Assembly (NCBI GenBank): GCA_041920565.1
Contig: JBHGXS010000133.1
Span: 6,753 to 70,752 of the forward strand
Direction of reading: 5' to 3'
Length of the DNA: 64,000 nt
Source of the DNA: JAGHKQ01 sp041920565
GTDB lineage: Bacteria > Bacillota > Bacilli > Bacillales > Bacillaceae_G
This document shows, in pieces, positions 24,741 through 34,092 of the stretch. Numbering within the stretch: the first letter of the stretch is position 1; each line of letters opens with the position of its first letter. The position numbers were made by a program, and so were the translations under genes. Under the pieces are notes generated by a model that was not told the origin of the DNA, did not search any database, and worked only from the letters and a program-made list of their open reading frames with translations.

Positions 24741-26204
24741 TTATTTTACCTGCCGTATTGCCGCGGCCGCTACAAGACGGTCGTCAAAATCAAACACTTC
24801 GGTTCCGATAATTTGATATGTTTCGTGACCTTTCCCTGCAATTAAAATAACATCATTCTCTTTTGCAGAAGAAACCGCATGATTTATTGCATCCTTTCGG
24901 TCAAGGATGACCTCAAACTGTTTTCCTTCGACCCCTGCGATCATATCGTCTATGATGGCCTGCGGATCTTCGCTTCTTGGATTATCCGAAGTAAAGATCG
25001 GCTTGTCAGCATATTCAACCGCAATTCGAGCCATAATTGGCCGCTTCGTACGGTCGCGATCTCCCCCGCATCCCACTATACAATAGACATCTCCTTTTGC
25101 AAATTGCCGTATTGTTTTCAATACATTTTCCAGGCTGTCAGGAGTATGAGCATAGTCCACGATAACTGTAAAGTTTTGCCCCTCATGCACCACTTCAAAG
25201 CGTCCGGGTACACCTGTCATACGCTCGATAACTCTCACGATAGTTGTAAGCGGCACTTTAGAAACAAGGCAAGCAGCTGTTGCCGCCAACACGTTGTATA
25301 CACTGAACTTCCCAATCAGCTTCATGTGCACTTGGATTGTGTCTGCAGGTGTAACAAGAGTAAAGGATGTACCGGAGCTTGTCATCGTAATATTTTTCGC
25401 ATAAATATCACTTTCTTTATCGATTCCATATGTAATCACAGTTGCTTGTGTGCTCGCAATGTAATCCTTTGTTGCATCATCATCATTATTAAGTACTGCA
25501 TATTTCACCTTATTATGTTGAAAATTGTTTCCGAGCTGGGCAAACAATAAACCTTTAGCATACTTGTATTCTTCCATTGTTTTATGATAGTCTAAATGGT
25601 CTTGTGTAAGGTTTGTAAATACTGCTACATCGTACTCGCACCCGTGGACGCGCCCCAAATGAAGGGCGTGAGATGATACTTCCATGACCGCGGTTTGTAC
25701 CTTCTTCTTCACCATTTCATGGAACATCTTTTGCAATGTTAAGGAATCCGGCGTTGTATTTTTCACTTCAAAAACTTCATCGCCGATTTTCATATTGATC
25801 GTCCCAATAAGTCCCGTTGTTTGGCCATGCTCCCGCATAATTTCATTAATAATGTGCGATGTGGTTGTTTTTCCGTTCGTACCTGTAACTCCGATCAAAT
25901 GCAATTTTTGTGTTGGCTGACCATAAAAATAGTCAGCCAATACCGCCATTGCTCGAGAGGTGTTCTTTACGATCACTACCGGCACCTTCACATCTAACGG
26001 CCGTTCTGCAACGATTGCGGCTGCTCCTTTTTGCACCGCTTGCTCTGCAAAGTCATGACCGTCAACGGTATAGCCGTTAATGCAAATGAACAAGCTTCCT
26101 TCTTGCACTAAACGGGAATCCATTTCAACAGACGTAATAACGGGATTTTCTTCCGGTATTGCAGGAAAATCATGCAAGCATGATAAAAGTGTATGCAACT
26201 TCAT
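24741..26204 (-). CDS. murE: UDP-MurNAc-tripeptide synthetase (meso-diaminopimelate adding)
   Basis: Adds the third amino acid of the stem peptide, 487 aa. ATP loop GVTGTNGKTTTSH and the substrate loop with the DNPRSEDP motif (near residue 400) are visible. DNPR marks enzymes that add meso-diaminopimelate rather than lysine, so the wall is predicted to be the A1-gamma type. Ribosome site GAGAGG precedes the ATG at 26204. Between spoVD and mraY. Confidence 0.97.
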   Translation of the reverse strand: MKLHTLLSCLHDFPAIPEENPVITSVEMDSRLVQEGSLFICINGYTVDGHDFAEQAVQKGAAAIVAERPLDVKVPVVIVKNTSRAMAVLADYFYGQPTQKLHLIGVTGTNGKTTTSHIINEIMREHGQTTGLIGTINMKIGDEVFEVKNTTPDSLTLQKMFHEMVKKKVQTAVMEVSSHALHLGRVHGCEYDVAVFTNLTQDHLDYHKTMEEYKYAKGLLFAQLGNNFQHNKVKYAVLNNDDDATKDYIASTQATVITYGIDKESDIYAKNITMTSSGTSFTLVTPADTIQVHMKLIGKFSVYNVLAATAACLVSKVPLTTIVRVIERMTGVPGRFEVVHEGQNFTVIVDYAHTPDSLENVLKTIRQFAKGDVYCIVGCGGDRDRTKRPIMARIAVEYADKPIFTSDNPRSEDPQAIIDDMIAGVEGKQFEVILDRKDAINHAVSSAKENDVILIAGKGHETYQIIGTEVFDFDDRLVAAAAIRQVK

Positions 26205-26267
26205 ATTACTAAATCCTCTCTACCTTTTTATTTAGTTTGTCGTAAATGAACGGGTCTCATACTCTCC

Positions 26268-28184
26268 CTAATCTCCTAAGTAGATGCGGATTGTGGACCC
26301 TTGTTTCACTTTAATACCCGGCATTGGAGACTGCTCGATAATTTTATCTCCCTTGCCGTATGTTTTGATCTTTAAGTCTACCAATTGGCCTTGTAAATCT
26401 TTTTTCTTCATTCCCACAAGATTAGGAATTTCTATTAATGGAGTATCTGGCCAAGTCAGTTCTTTTTCTATTTGTCCTTTTCGTTTTTCGACCCCCATTG
26501 CCGGAAGCACCTCGCGTAAAATATTTCCGACAATCGGTGCTGCAACTACGCCCCCGAATTGCACGATGCCTTTTGGATTATCAACTGCAATATAGACGAC
26601 TATTTGTGGATCATCGGCAGGCGCAAAACCGATAAATGATACGATATAGTTATTGTCCAAGTACTTGCCGTCTTTTACCTTTTGGGCTGTACCCGTTTTT
26701 CCCCCTACACGATAGCCATCGATATATGCACCTTTACCGGAACCTTTGGCCACTACGTTTTCCAAGGCATAACGAACTTGTTTTGACGTTTCCTCGGAAA
26801 TGACTCTGCGTTTGACAACCGGTTCTTTCCGTTCTACTACTTTTTTTGTTTCCGGATCTATGAATTCCTTGGCAATATACGGCTGATATAAAATACCGCC
26901 GTTTACTGCGGCAGCAACGGCTGCCACCTGCTGAATTGGGGTTACAGAAACTCCTTGCCCGAATGCTGTAGTTGCCTGTTCAACCGGGCCTACCTTTTTT
27001 AAATCAAATAAAATCCCTTTTCCTTCCCCTTGCAAGTCAATGCCCGTTTTTTGCCCAAAGCCAAAATCATGTATGTAATCAAACAGGCGCTCTTTTCCTA
27101 AACGCTGTCCGAGTTCAACAAATCCTGGGTTACAAGAGTTTTCTACTACTTCCAGAAACGTTTGATGACCGTGTCCCCCCCGCTTCCAGCAGCGCAAGCG
27201 CGCACCATCTACTTCCGCAGCACCGTCATCATTGAATGTATCCTTATCTAAATCTACCAACTTCTCATTCAGAGCTGCTGCCAAAGTGATAATTTTGAAC
27301 GTAGAACCGGGCTCGTAAGTACTCCAAACCGGCAAATTGCGGTTAAAGATTTCCTGCGGAACCTCTTGATAATTGGCAGGGTCAAAATTTGGTCTGCTCG
27401 ACATCGCCAAAATTTCACCGTTTTTTGGATTCATGGCAATGGCAATCATGCCATCCGGATTGTAAGTGGCCTGTGCAATATCCAGTTCCCGTTCAATAAC
27501 GGTTTGCACCTTTGTATCAATGGTAAGCTGCAAATCAAGACCTGCCTTTGGTTCTTTATAATCGTCAGCAATGCTCGGCATACGCTTTCCTTTTGCATCC
27601 GCATAAAATCGGACATATCCCTTTTCACCGCTTAATTCCTTATCATAGGATAACTCCAACCCCATTAAGCCTTGATTATCAATGCCTGTAAACCCAAGTA
27701 CGTGTGACAAATAATTTCCGAACGGATAATACCGCACAGAGTCTTCTGCAATGTACACGCCCTTCAACCCTAAAGCACGTATTTCTTTTGCTTTTTCGTG
27801 TGAGATCTTTCGTCCCTCGGGTTTAATCCATTGAACTGATCTCTTTTTTGTAACATGACGATAAATTTGTTCCTTGGGTACATCTAATACTGCCGCCAGT
27901 TTTTCAGCAGTTTCAGACGGATTTTCAATTTGTCTTGGCACAACAAGAATGGACGGGGCACTTTTATTGGTTGCAAGCGGAATGCCGTTGCGATCCAAAA
28001 TTTTGCCCCGTTCCGGTTCAAACGGAATGTTGCGGCTCCAGGAATCTTTCGCTCGATCCATCAGCCAATTTCCAAGGAAAAATTGCACATAGCCAAGTCT
28101 GACATCAATCACTGTGAAAATGAGAATGCCAGCGACTAATACAAGTATAAGACGTTTTCGAACAGTTACATTGGATACTCGCAT
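26268..28184 (-). CDS. spoVD: Sporulation penicillin-binding protein SpoVD
   Basis: Class B (transpeptidase) penicillin-binding protein for cortex peptidoglycan, partner of SpoVE. 638 aa. One N-terminal membrane anchor (about 10-32), a PBP dimerisation domain, then the catalytic domain with STFK (in YEPGSTFKI), SCN (in VENSCNPGF) and KTGTA (in GGKTGTAQK). One PASTA domain closes the protein (about 585-638), which distinguishes SpoVD from PbpB with two. A promoter candidate precedes it. Confidence 0.94.
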   Translation of the reverse strand: MRVSNVTVRKRLILVLVAGILIFTVIDVRLGYVQFFLGNWLMDRAKDSWSRNIPFEPERGKILDRNGIPLATNKSAPSILVVPRQIENPSETAEKLAAVLDVPKEQIYRHVTKKRSVQWIKPEGRKISHEKAKEIRALGLKGVYIAEDSVRYYPFGNYLSHVLGFTGIDNQGLMGLELSYDKELSGEKGYVRFYADAKGKRMPSIADDYKEPKAGLDLQLTIDTKVQTVIERELDIAQATYNPDGMIAIAMNPKNGEILAMSSRPNFDPANYQEVPQEIFNRNLPVWSTYEPGSTFKIITLAAALNEKLVDLDKDTFNDDGAAEVDGARLRCWKRGGHGHQTFLEVVENSCNPGFVELGQRLGKERLFDYIHDFGFGQKTGIDLQGEGKGILFDLKKVGPVEQATTAFGQGVSVTPIQQVAAVAAAVNGGILYQPYIAKEFIDPETKKVVERKEPVVKRRVISEETSKQVRYALENVVAKGSGKGAYIDGYRVGGKTGTAQKVKDGKYLDNNYIVSFIGFAPADDPQIVVYIAVDNPKGIVQFGGVVAAPIVGNILREVLPAMGVEKRKGQIEKELTWPDTPLIEIPNLVGMKKKDLQGQLVDLKIKTYGKGDKIIEQSPMPGIKVKQGSTIRIYLGD

Positions 28185-28228
28185 ATACGAACCTCCTTCC
28201 GGTTCAAATATATGCTTGTACCTTCATG

Positions 28229-28257
28229 ATTAGAACATAAGATACCGGGCTCGTCAA
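28229..28257 (-). promoter_or_regulatory. SigA-type promoter of spoVD-murE-mraY-murD-spoVE
   Basis: Minus-strand TTGACG (28252-28257), 17-base spacer, TCTAAT (28229-28234) with an upstream TG two bases away (extended -10). It lies 45-73 bases ahead of the spoVD start. Vegetative expression is needed for murE, mraY and murD. A CATACA further upstream (SigE-like -10) has no matching -35 spacing. Confidence 0.65.
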
Positions 28258-28455
28258 GGCGTTTCTGTATGAGTTCGGCAGTTTGGACTAACTATGAACA
28301 AAAGACGAACCCCTTTTTTTTCAGCTCTGTTCTACGATGCTGGTACAGAAGCGACCTCCTCCGGACAAGCTGAGCTGGCTACGTAACAAAAATTGCTTAG
28401 AGGAATTCGTCCCCTGGCATTCTTTGTTTGGATGGAGGTGGTCAAACAACAAAGC

Positions 28456-30627
28456 CTATTCGCTCTGCGATCCCGGGTCAGCCTCTTTTTTTTCTTGCTG
28501 CTGCTTTTGCGGCGGGCTGAATTTCACTTCAAGAACGTCTCCTGCTTTAATTGGAGATCCTTCTTTTATACTTTGCTCCGTTGCATACCCTTCTCCTGAA
28601 GAAGTTAGTTTCAGTTCCAGCAAGTCAGCCACATTGGTTACGTCACGAAGAGACCAGCCGGTCATGTCCGGCATTTTATTGCCTCCGTTTGTAATAAGAA
28701 ACACTTGCTCACCCTTCAATACGTTCTCTTCGCTTGACGGATATTGCATATCAATATCTCCATCGCCTAACAACACAGGCTTTAAGCCTATCTTTTCAAG
28801 TGTTGCCGCAGCTTCTTTGGCAGAAACCCCTGTTACGTCCGGAACGACAATACTTTCATTCTCAGCGGCTGAAGATGGCTCTTTCAATTCCTGCGGCTTA
28901 ATATTTAAGTACTGCAAAGTATTTTTGGTGACCGATTTAAAGATTTCCGAAAGTGGAGTAGAACCGACATCTGTAGGCTTCAGTTTTGGCTGCTTAATTG
29001 ACAAGTACACAATCACCTTTGGATTGTCGATCGGCGCCATCCCCAAAAAGGAGAAAATATAATTTTCTCTTCCATGCATATAGCCTTTCGTAACAGGATC
29101 CGGAATTTGCGCAGTACCTGTTTTCCCGCCTACTGAATATCCTTCAATCTGATACGGCTTCCCTGTTCCTTTTTCCGATGAAACAACGGTTTCGAGCAAC
29201 TGGCGTACTTTCTTGGATGTATCTTCTGAAATCGGATGTGAAACAACTTGCGGATGATTTTGCAGTTCCACCTTATTTGTTTCCGGATTGACAATGCGGT
29301 CAATAATATACGGCTTCATCATATTACCGCCGTTTGCAATTGCAGTAGCCGCCTGGATTTGTTGAATCGGAGTCACTGTTGATCCTTGTCCGAATGCTGT
29401 CGTGACTTTTTGAATAGTAGAATTAAATATAATAGTATTTCTTCCTTCCCCCGGTAAATCAATGCCTGTTTTTTTATCAAAGCCGAATCGGTGCAAATAT
29501 TGATAGTAGCGATCAAAACCAAGCTTATGCTCCACTAAAATGGAAAAGGCTACGTTAGAAGAACGCTGCACTCCCTCATCAAATGTAATAGAGCCCCATC
29601 CTACTCCGTTATGGTCTTTAATTTTTGTTTTTCCTACCTGGTAAGAGCCCGACTGATAATATTCGCTTCCGTTATATACTCCTTCATTAATTGCAGCTGC
29701 CAACGTGAAAATTTTCATCGTGGAACCCGGTTCATAAGCATAGTAAATCGGATCGTTATTAAAATATGTAATGTCCCTTTTATTGGGATCAAAGCTTGGA
29801 CGGCTTGACATCGCTAAAATTTTCCCTGTTTTCGGATCTGCCACAATGCCGATTAAATCCGCAGGCTTATATTCTTCTTCCGCTTTTTTCATTGCGTCTT
29901 CCAAAAAGCTCTGGATGCGCTGATCAAGCGTTAAATATACATTGCTGCCGTTTTCAGGAAGTTTTATATCCTCCTTTTTGTCAGGCAGCTTAAGCCCTCG
30001 CGAATCTCCCTCAAACTTGATGTATCCATCCTCGGCTTTCAAATATTTGTCCAGGCTTTTCTCTAATCCGATATGTCCTTCCATTTCTTCTTTATCGTTG
30101 GTTTTGGCGAACCCCAGTACATAAGAAGCAAAGTTGCCGTTTGGGTACAACCTTGCTTTTCCTTCTATAAAAGCAATTCCGGGCAAATCCATTTTTTCAA
30201 TCTGCTGCTTCTGCTCTTTTGACAGGCTGCGTCCCGCTGTACCAAACTCCACTTGATACGCCTTTTTATTATTTAAACGCTTTAAAATATCCTGTTCGTC
30301 CATTTCCAAAACAGCAGAAAGCTTTTGAGCGGTTTCTTTTTTGTCTTTTACCCTGTCTTCCCCTTTTAAAATTGCTACAACCTTATAAGCCGTTGTATCC
30401 TGAGCTAATGGTATCCCGTTTGCATCAAAAATGGTTCCGCGTACTCCTTCAAGCTTTCCATTTTTATTATGTTTTGCAGCAGCCCACTTTTCTAATGATT
30501 CCCCGTGCACCTTCGCAAAGACTTGGATATATAAAAATCTTCCAAACAATAGAAAAAAGAGCAGGGAAAATAGTATCATCAAGCATCCTGCTCCCTTATT
30601 TGTATTTATTTTTTTGCTTGCCAACAT
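28456..30627 (-). CDS. pbpB: Division penicillin-binding protein 2B
   Basis: Essential septal transpeptidase, partner of FtsW in the divisome, about 723 aa. A cytoplasmic tail and one membrane segment (LMILFSLLFFLLFGRFLYI) precede a dimerisation domain. The catalytic motifs are STMK (in YEPGSTMKI), SSN (in VQRSSNVAF) and KTGTA (in GGKTGTAQI). Two PASTA domains lie at about 590-710, followed by a Gln/Lys/Glu tail. I prefer ATG 30627; a GTG at 30636 is in frame. Overlap with ftsL is avoided by a 15-base gap. Confidence 0.94.
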   Translation of the reverse strand: MLASKKINTNKGAGCLMILFSLLFFLLFGRFLYIQVFAKVHGESLEKWAAAKHNKNGKLEGVRGTIFDANGIPLAQDTTAYKVVAILKGEDRVKDKKETAQKLSAVLEMDEQDILKRLNNKKAYQVEFGTAGRSLSKEQKQQIEKMDLPGIAFIEGKARLYPNGNFASYVLGFAKTNDKEEMEGHIGLEKSLDKYLKAEDGYIKFEGDSRGLKLPDKKEDIKLPENGSNVYLTLDQRIQSFLEDAMKKAEEEYKPADLIGIVADPKTGKILAMSSRPSFDPNKRDITYFNNDPIYYAYEPGSTMKIFTLAAAINEGVYNGSEYYQSGSYQVGKTKIKDHNGVGWGSITFDEGVQRSSNVAFSILVEHKLGFDRYYQYLHRFGFDKKTGIDLPGEGRNTIIFNSTIQKVTTAFGQGSTVTPIQQIQAATAIANGGNMMKPYIIDRIVNPETNKVELQNHPQVVSHPISEDTSKKVRQLLETVVSSEKGTGKPYQIEGYSVGGKTGTAQIPDPVTKGYMHGRENYIFSFLGMAPIDNPKVIVYLSIKQPKLKPTDVGSTPLSEIFKSVTKNTLQYLNIKPQELKEPSSAAENESIVVPDVTGVSAKEAAATLEKIGLKPVLLGDGDIDMQYPSSEENVLKGEQVFLITNGGNKMPDMTGWSLRDVTNVADLLELKLTSSGEGYATEQSIKEGSPIKAGDVLEVKFSPPQKQQQEKKEADPGSQSE

Positions 30628-30642
30628 TCCTATCACCCGACT

Positions 30643-30996
30643 TTATTTTAATCCTTTTACATTGTTTTCGTTAATTTCGAGTCCCATCTCTTTTGCTTTT
30701 TCCGCAATGCGTTCGTATGTACTGAGCTGCTGAACTTCCGCGTTTAAATCACCATTCATTTTCTTCTGCTTAATGATGGCATTTTCAAGTTTGGACACCT
30801 CTGCATTAACATTGAACATGCGGGCCTTATTAGAAATAAACGTAACGGATGCATAAAGAAGAAAGCCGATGAAGGCAACATACAACAGTTTTTCAAAACG
30901 GGTAACCCCTGATCGTTTTACAGCCGGCTTTTGCATTTGTTTTGGTGCTTGTGACTGCTGCTTTTGTTTATTTATTTTGACTGCAAGATTACTCAA
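30643..30996 (-). CDS. ftsL: Cell division protein FtsL
   Basis: Small bitopic divisome protein, 117 aa. A basic, Gln-rich cytoplasmic tail (KQKQQSQAPKQMQK) precedes one membrane segment (LLYVAFIGFLLYASVTFI) and an extracellular leucine-zipper-like coiled coil (NAEVSKLENAIIKQKKMNGDLN in part). Start is TTG behind GGGGGAAA; the 19 bases to the rsmH stop suggest one operon. Low primary conservation of FtsL means the call leans on topology and place. Confidence 0.92.
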   Translation of the reverse strand: MSNLAVKINKQKQQSQAPKQMQKPAVKRSGVTRFEKLLYVAFIGFLLYASVTFISNKARMFNVNAEVSKLENAIIKQKKMNGDLNAEVQQLSTYERIAEKAKEMGLEINENNVKGLK

Positions 30997-31014
30997 AACG
31001 TTTCCCCCTTATTT

Positions 31015-31947
31015 CTATAATTTTTCTGCAATACGAAGCTTTGCAGATCGAGAACGGTTGTTCTCTTCCAGCTCTTGCTCCGAAGGTAAAATCGGTTTTC
31101 TCGTAATCAACTTCAATTTCGGTTTAAATTCATCCGGAATAACAGGAAGCCCTGGAGGCAGCGGAGGTGTCGTACTGTACTTTTTGAAAGTTGTTTTACA
31201 TATGCGATCCTCCAATGAATGGAATGTAATGACGCTGATTCGCCCGCCCGGCTTCGTGACATCGATAGCGGCTTCAATGGCTTCTTCAAACGCCCTCAAC
31301 TCATCGTTTACCGCAATGCGAATCGCTTGAAACACACGTTTAGCCGGATGGCCGCCTGTACGTCTCGCAGGAGCCGGGATTCCCTCTTTAATGATCTCCA
31401 CCAATTCTCCGGTTGTTTCAATTGGTTTTGTGTTGCGATAAGTTTCGATTTTTCTTGCGATTTGCTTTGAGAACTTTTCTTCTCCGTATTGAAAGAAAAT
31501 GCGTACTAAATCCTCGTATGACCATTTGTTCACAACATCATAGGCTGTTAAACGAGCATCTTGATCCATTCTCATGTCTAACGGGGCATCATGATGATAG
31601 CTGAATCCTCGTTCCGGCGTATCCAATTGCGGAGAAGATACTCCTAGATCGAACAATACGCCGTCTACTTGTGTAACACCAATGGCCGCCAATTCCTCTT
31701 TTAAATGGCGGAAATTGCTTTTTATAATTGTGAACGGATTCCCGTAAGCAGCTAATTTTTCTTGTGCGTGCCTAATAGCTGTTTCGTCTTGATCAAACGC
31801 AATCAATCTTCCTTCAGGGGAAAGCTGCGATAACAAATAGGAGCTGTGTCCAGCGCCGCCGAGCGTACAATCAACATATACGCCGTCAGGACGGATGTTC
31901 AGGCCGTCTACCGTCTCCTTTAGTAATACTGTTACGTGTTTAAACAT
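31015..31947 (-). CDS. rsmH: 16S rRNA m4C1402 methyltransferase RsmH (MraW)
   Basis: SAM-dependent enzyme methylating N4 of C1402 in 16S rRNA, 310 aa. SAM-binding motif VDCTLGGAGHSSYLL (residues 25-39), DLGVSSPQLD, and the C-terminal RISVITFHSLEDRI are all typical. It is the first gene of the ftsL-pbpB transcript here, because mraZ, which usually precedes it, is missing. A TATAAT (31999-32004) about 50 bases upstream may mark its promoter, but the -35 box is weak. Confidence 0.96.
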   Translation of the reverse strand: MFKHVTVLLKETVDGLNIRPDGVYVDCTLGGAGHSSYLLSQLSPEGRLIAFDQDETAIRHAQEKLAAYGNPFTIIKSNFRHLKEELAAIGVTQVDGVLFDLGVSSPQLDTPERGFSYHHDAPLDMRMDQDARLTAYDVVNKWSYEDLVRIFFQYGEEKFSKQIARKIETYRNTKPIETTGELVEIIKEGIPAPARRTGGHPAKRVFQAIRIAVNDELRAFEEAIEAAIDVTKPGGRISVITFHSLEDRICKTTFKKYSTTPPLPPGLPVIPDEFKPKLKLITRKPILPSEQELEENNRSRSAKLRIAEKL

Positions 31948-32181
31948 GGATGCACCTACTTTGTAAAATGATTCCTCTAATTCTATAGCAACTCTTTCAT
32001 TATATAATAAATTCTACCATCTTTTCTCGGAATTTTAATAAAATAATGTTGCAAAATCGCAATAATATGCTTACATTTTCATTACTTATTGTTTGCCGAG
32101 CATGAATTCCTCATGCGGAAGAAAAAAGATATAGGATGTCTTACAATATATCCCGCATTATAATAGTAATTCGTTTATCAA

Positions 32182-32211
32182 TAAAAAAATCCTGCAAGTT
32201 TTCTGCAGGAT
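32182..32211 (-). terminator. Terminator between bshC and rsmH
   Basis: Arms ATCCTGCA / TGCAGGAT (32189-32211) followed on the minus strand by seven Ts. It lies about 170 bases past the bshC stop and ends upstream transcription before rsmH. Confidence 0.85.
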
Positions 32212-32252
32212 TTCACTTTAAAGTGATAAGAAAGTATAAAATAAATTGCACC

Positions 32253-32378
32253 ATACTCTCTTGTCCCCCATGCACAAGGAACACTTCAGAGCATTACGTC
32301 GCACGCAGAAAAAACGCGCTTTTTCAAGGAACTAAGGTTGCCACCTGCACACCAGAGGTGGCAACCAAGTGTTCTTTA
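32253..32378. repeat. Dispersed intergenic repeat, copy 1
   Basis: Shares with 48684-48794, in the same orientation, the 14-base start ATACTCTCTTGTCC. It also shares GCA(C/T)AAGGAA--CTTC, ACGCAGAAAAA, a C/G-rich core with TTTTCAA, and the end AGGTG-CA-CCAAGT-TTCTTT. This copy has an extra palindromic arm GGTTGCCACCT/AGGTGGCAACC (32336-32366). It abuts the bshC stop. Identity of the element is unknown. Confidence 0.65.
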
Positions 32379-33992
32379 TTAACATTTTACAATCTTATGA
32401 TGAGCATTCCATTCGAACGGAAGATTCACGGCTTGGCGAATGAAATCAAACCCATATTCATTCAAGTAATAAAACACATTCCATACTCGTTCTTGCAGCA
32501 ATCCTAGCGGCTGAAGAGAAGTTTCAATGCGACGGAATTTATTTAATTCCACTGCATGCCGGTTTTCAATGTTTTTCTGAATGGCACGTTCAAGAACAGA
32601 AAGTTGCTGTTCAATTTTTTGTTTATTTTTTTGAGCAAATGGTTCCATAGCCGGGTTAACGCGGACAGCAAGCTCCTGCAGCGCCTGATGAATGTCTTCT
32701 ATGCTGCTGCGAGCTCGTTCGAACTCTTCTTCGATCGGCTCAGATACTTGATTCTCCAGCCAATCTTCCCGAAGCATTGCAACCTTTTTTGCAAAAATAT
32801 CTTGTACACTGATTTTAAGATCTTGTACATCCGTCGCAATGGAACGTTCTAAATAGCTGATCATATGGCGAGCAACAACAGGAGGCATAAGAAAGCCTGC
32901 TGCATAAAACACTTGCCGCAGCTCACTCCAATAAGCCACCTCGCCAGGCCCTCCAATAAATGCAAGCGTCGGAAATAGGTACTCTTGCATCAGAGGTCTC
33001 GTTACAACATTATTGCTGAGAAGCTCCGGTTTTTCTTTTGCAATCCGGCTCAATTCTTCATAACTAAATGTCACAGAACCATCTTTGCATGAAAACAGAC
33101 CATTGTCTTCTTTTTCGAGAAGCCATCTTTCTCCATCGATATGCATGAAAAGATGGATGGCTTGTTCTTTTGTTGCAATAAGCGGAGTATAGCCGCTCTC
33201 TTTTAGTAAGTTTTTCTGCATGCTAAGCCCTTTTTGCAGCTCTTCATGACGGGAAAGCAATGTCTGAAAAAAGGGAGCTTCCAGCTTACGCAGTTCTTTA
33301 TCTCCTGAATCAATAAGAACCAATCCGTCTTCTTTAAACAACTCGATAATAATGTGAGCAAAAAAGTCGACGTATGTATGGGATTTATCCAGGCAATCTT
33401 TAATAAAATGCAGCATGTCGTTTGTGTACTTCGTTTCTTTATATGTCTTGAATATATCTTGCACCCAATTCCAGCAAAGCTCCTTATCAAGAGCTGTCTC
33501 AGAAGCGGTGCTTTTTTGAATGTGTTTTTGCGGGAAAACGAATTTTTTTATGCTTCGTTCTTTCGTTACATAGACATGGTTAATTTCATCTATATCATGA
33601 TCTTCACCTGCAATCCAAAATACCGGAACCACCCGAATACCCAATTCTTCTTCCTGCTGTGCGGCAAGCTGCAAAATGGAGATAATTTTATGGATTGTAT
33701 ACATCGGTCCTGTTAATAAACCTGCCTGCTGCCCTCCAATGACAACATACGTATCATCATTCTGCAGCGCGTGGATATTTTCAATCGTTTTGCTGCCGGC
33801 ATTAAAGCGTTCGTGATACTTCAATAAATAGGAAGCCAGCTTTTCACGCTCAAAAGTACGCTCCTTTAAATCTTCCACTCTTTTCTTCATCTGGTCCATC
33901 GTATAGTCAAAATGTGCCGTTATCTCTTTTTTACCGGATAAATAATCTCCTGCTGCACCGGACAGAGAGAAAGAGATTTCTTGTATATCCAT
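32379..33992 (-). CDS. bshC: Bacillithiol biosynthesis cysteine-adding enzyme BshC
   Basis: Ligase adding cysteine to GlcN-malate in the last step of bacillithiol synthesis, 537 aa, matching the family length. It has an N-terminal Rossmann-like core (YVVIGGQQAGLLTGPMYTIHK, and WIAGEDHDIDEINHV with the conserved His/Asp) and a long C-terminal coiled coil (about 420-490). The frame opens further upstream; ATG 33992 has AGGAAG and the usual start MDIQEISF. Position next to the dcw cluster (YllA) is standard. Confidence 0.94.
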   Translation of the reverse strand: MDIQEISFSLSGAAGDYLSGKKEITAHFDYTMDQMKKRVEDLKERTFEREKLASYLLKYHERFNAGSKTIENIHALQNDDTYVVIGGQQAGLLTGPMYTIHKIISILQLAAQQEEELGIRVVPVFWIAGEDHDIDEINHVYVTKERSIKKFVFPQKHIQKSTASETALDKELCWNWVQDIFKTYKETKYTNDMLHFIKDCLDKSHTYVDFFAHIIIELFKEDGLVLIDSGDKELRKLEAPFFQTLLSRHEELQKGLSMQKNLLKESGYTPLIATKEQAIHLFMHIDGERWLLEKEDNGLFSCKDGSVTFSYEELSRIAKEKPELLSNNVVTRPLMQEYLFPTLAFIGGPGEVAYWSELRQVFYAAGFLMPPVVARHMISYLERSIATDVQDLKISVQDIFAKKVAMLREDWLENQVSEPIEEEFERARSSIEDIHQALQELAVRVNPAMEPFAQKNKQKIEQQLSVLERAIQKNIENRHAVELNKFRRIETSLQPLGLLQERVWNVFYYLNEYGFDFIRQAVNLPFEWNAHHKIVKC

Positions 33993-34092
33993 ATAATTCT
34001 TCCTTTCATATGTAAAGGTAATATCTTTTCGTTCGTATATCATTCACATGAAAATTGTAGTCAAAGTTAAAAGGAAAAGCAAAAAATTTCTC

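Larger units (their letters stand above)
31948..32378. other. Gene-free interval between bshC and rsmH
   Basis: 431 bases where mraZ stands in many relatives. It contains a TATAAT on the minus strand (31999-32004), an intrinsic terminator (32182-32211) and the dispersed repeat copy at 32253-32378. I found no reading frame resembling MraZ or its DXXXR motif in either strand. Confidence 0.7.

Noticed and set aside
24879..25550. 223-codon plus-strand open frame opposite murE
   Set aside because: Shadow of murE; no start signal and a Cys/His-rich unordered product.
28280..28330. CATACA as a SigE -10 box upstream of spoVD
   Set aside because: No -35 element at the right distance; the SigA-like promoter closer to the gene is better.
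28337..29062. 241-codon plus-strand open frame opposite the end of pbpB
   Set aside because: Mostly antisense to the PASTA region of pbpB; no ribosome site, low-complexity product.
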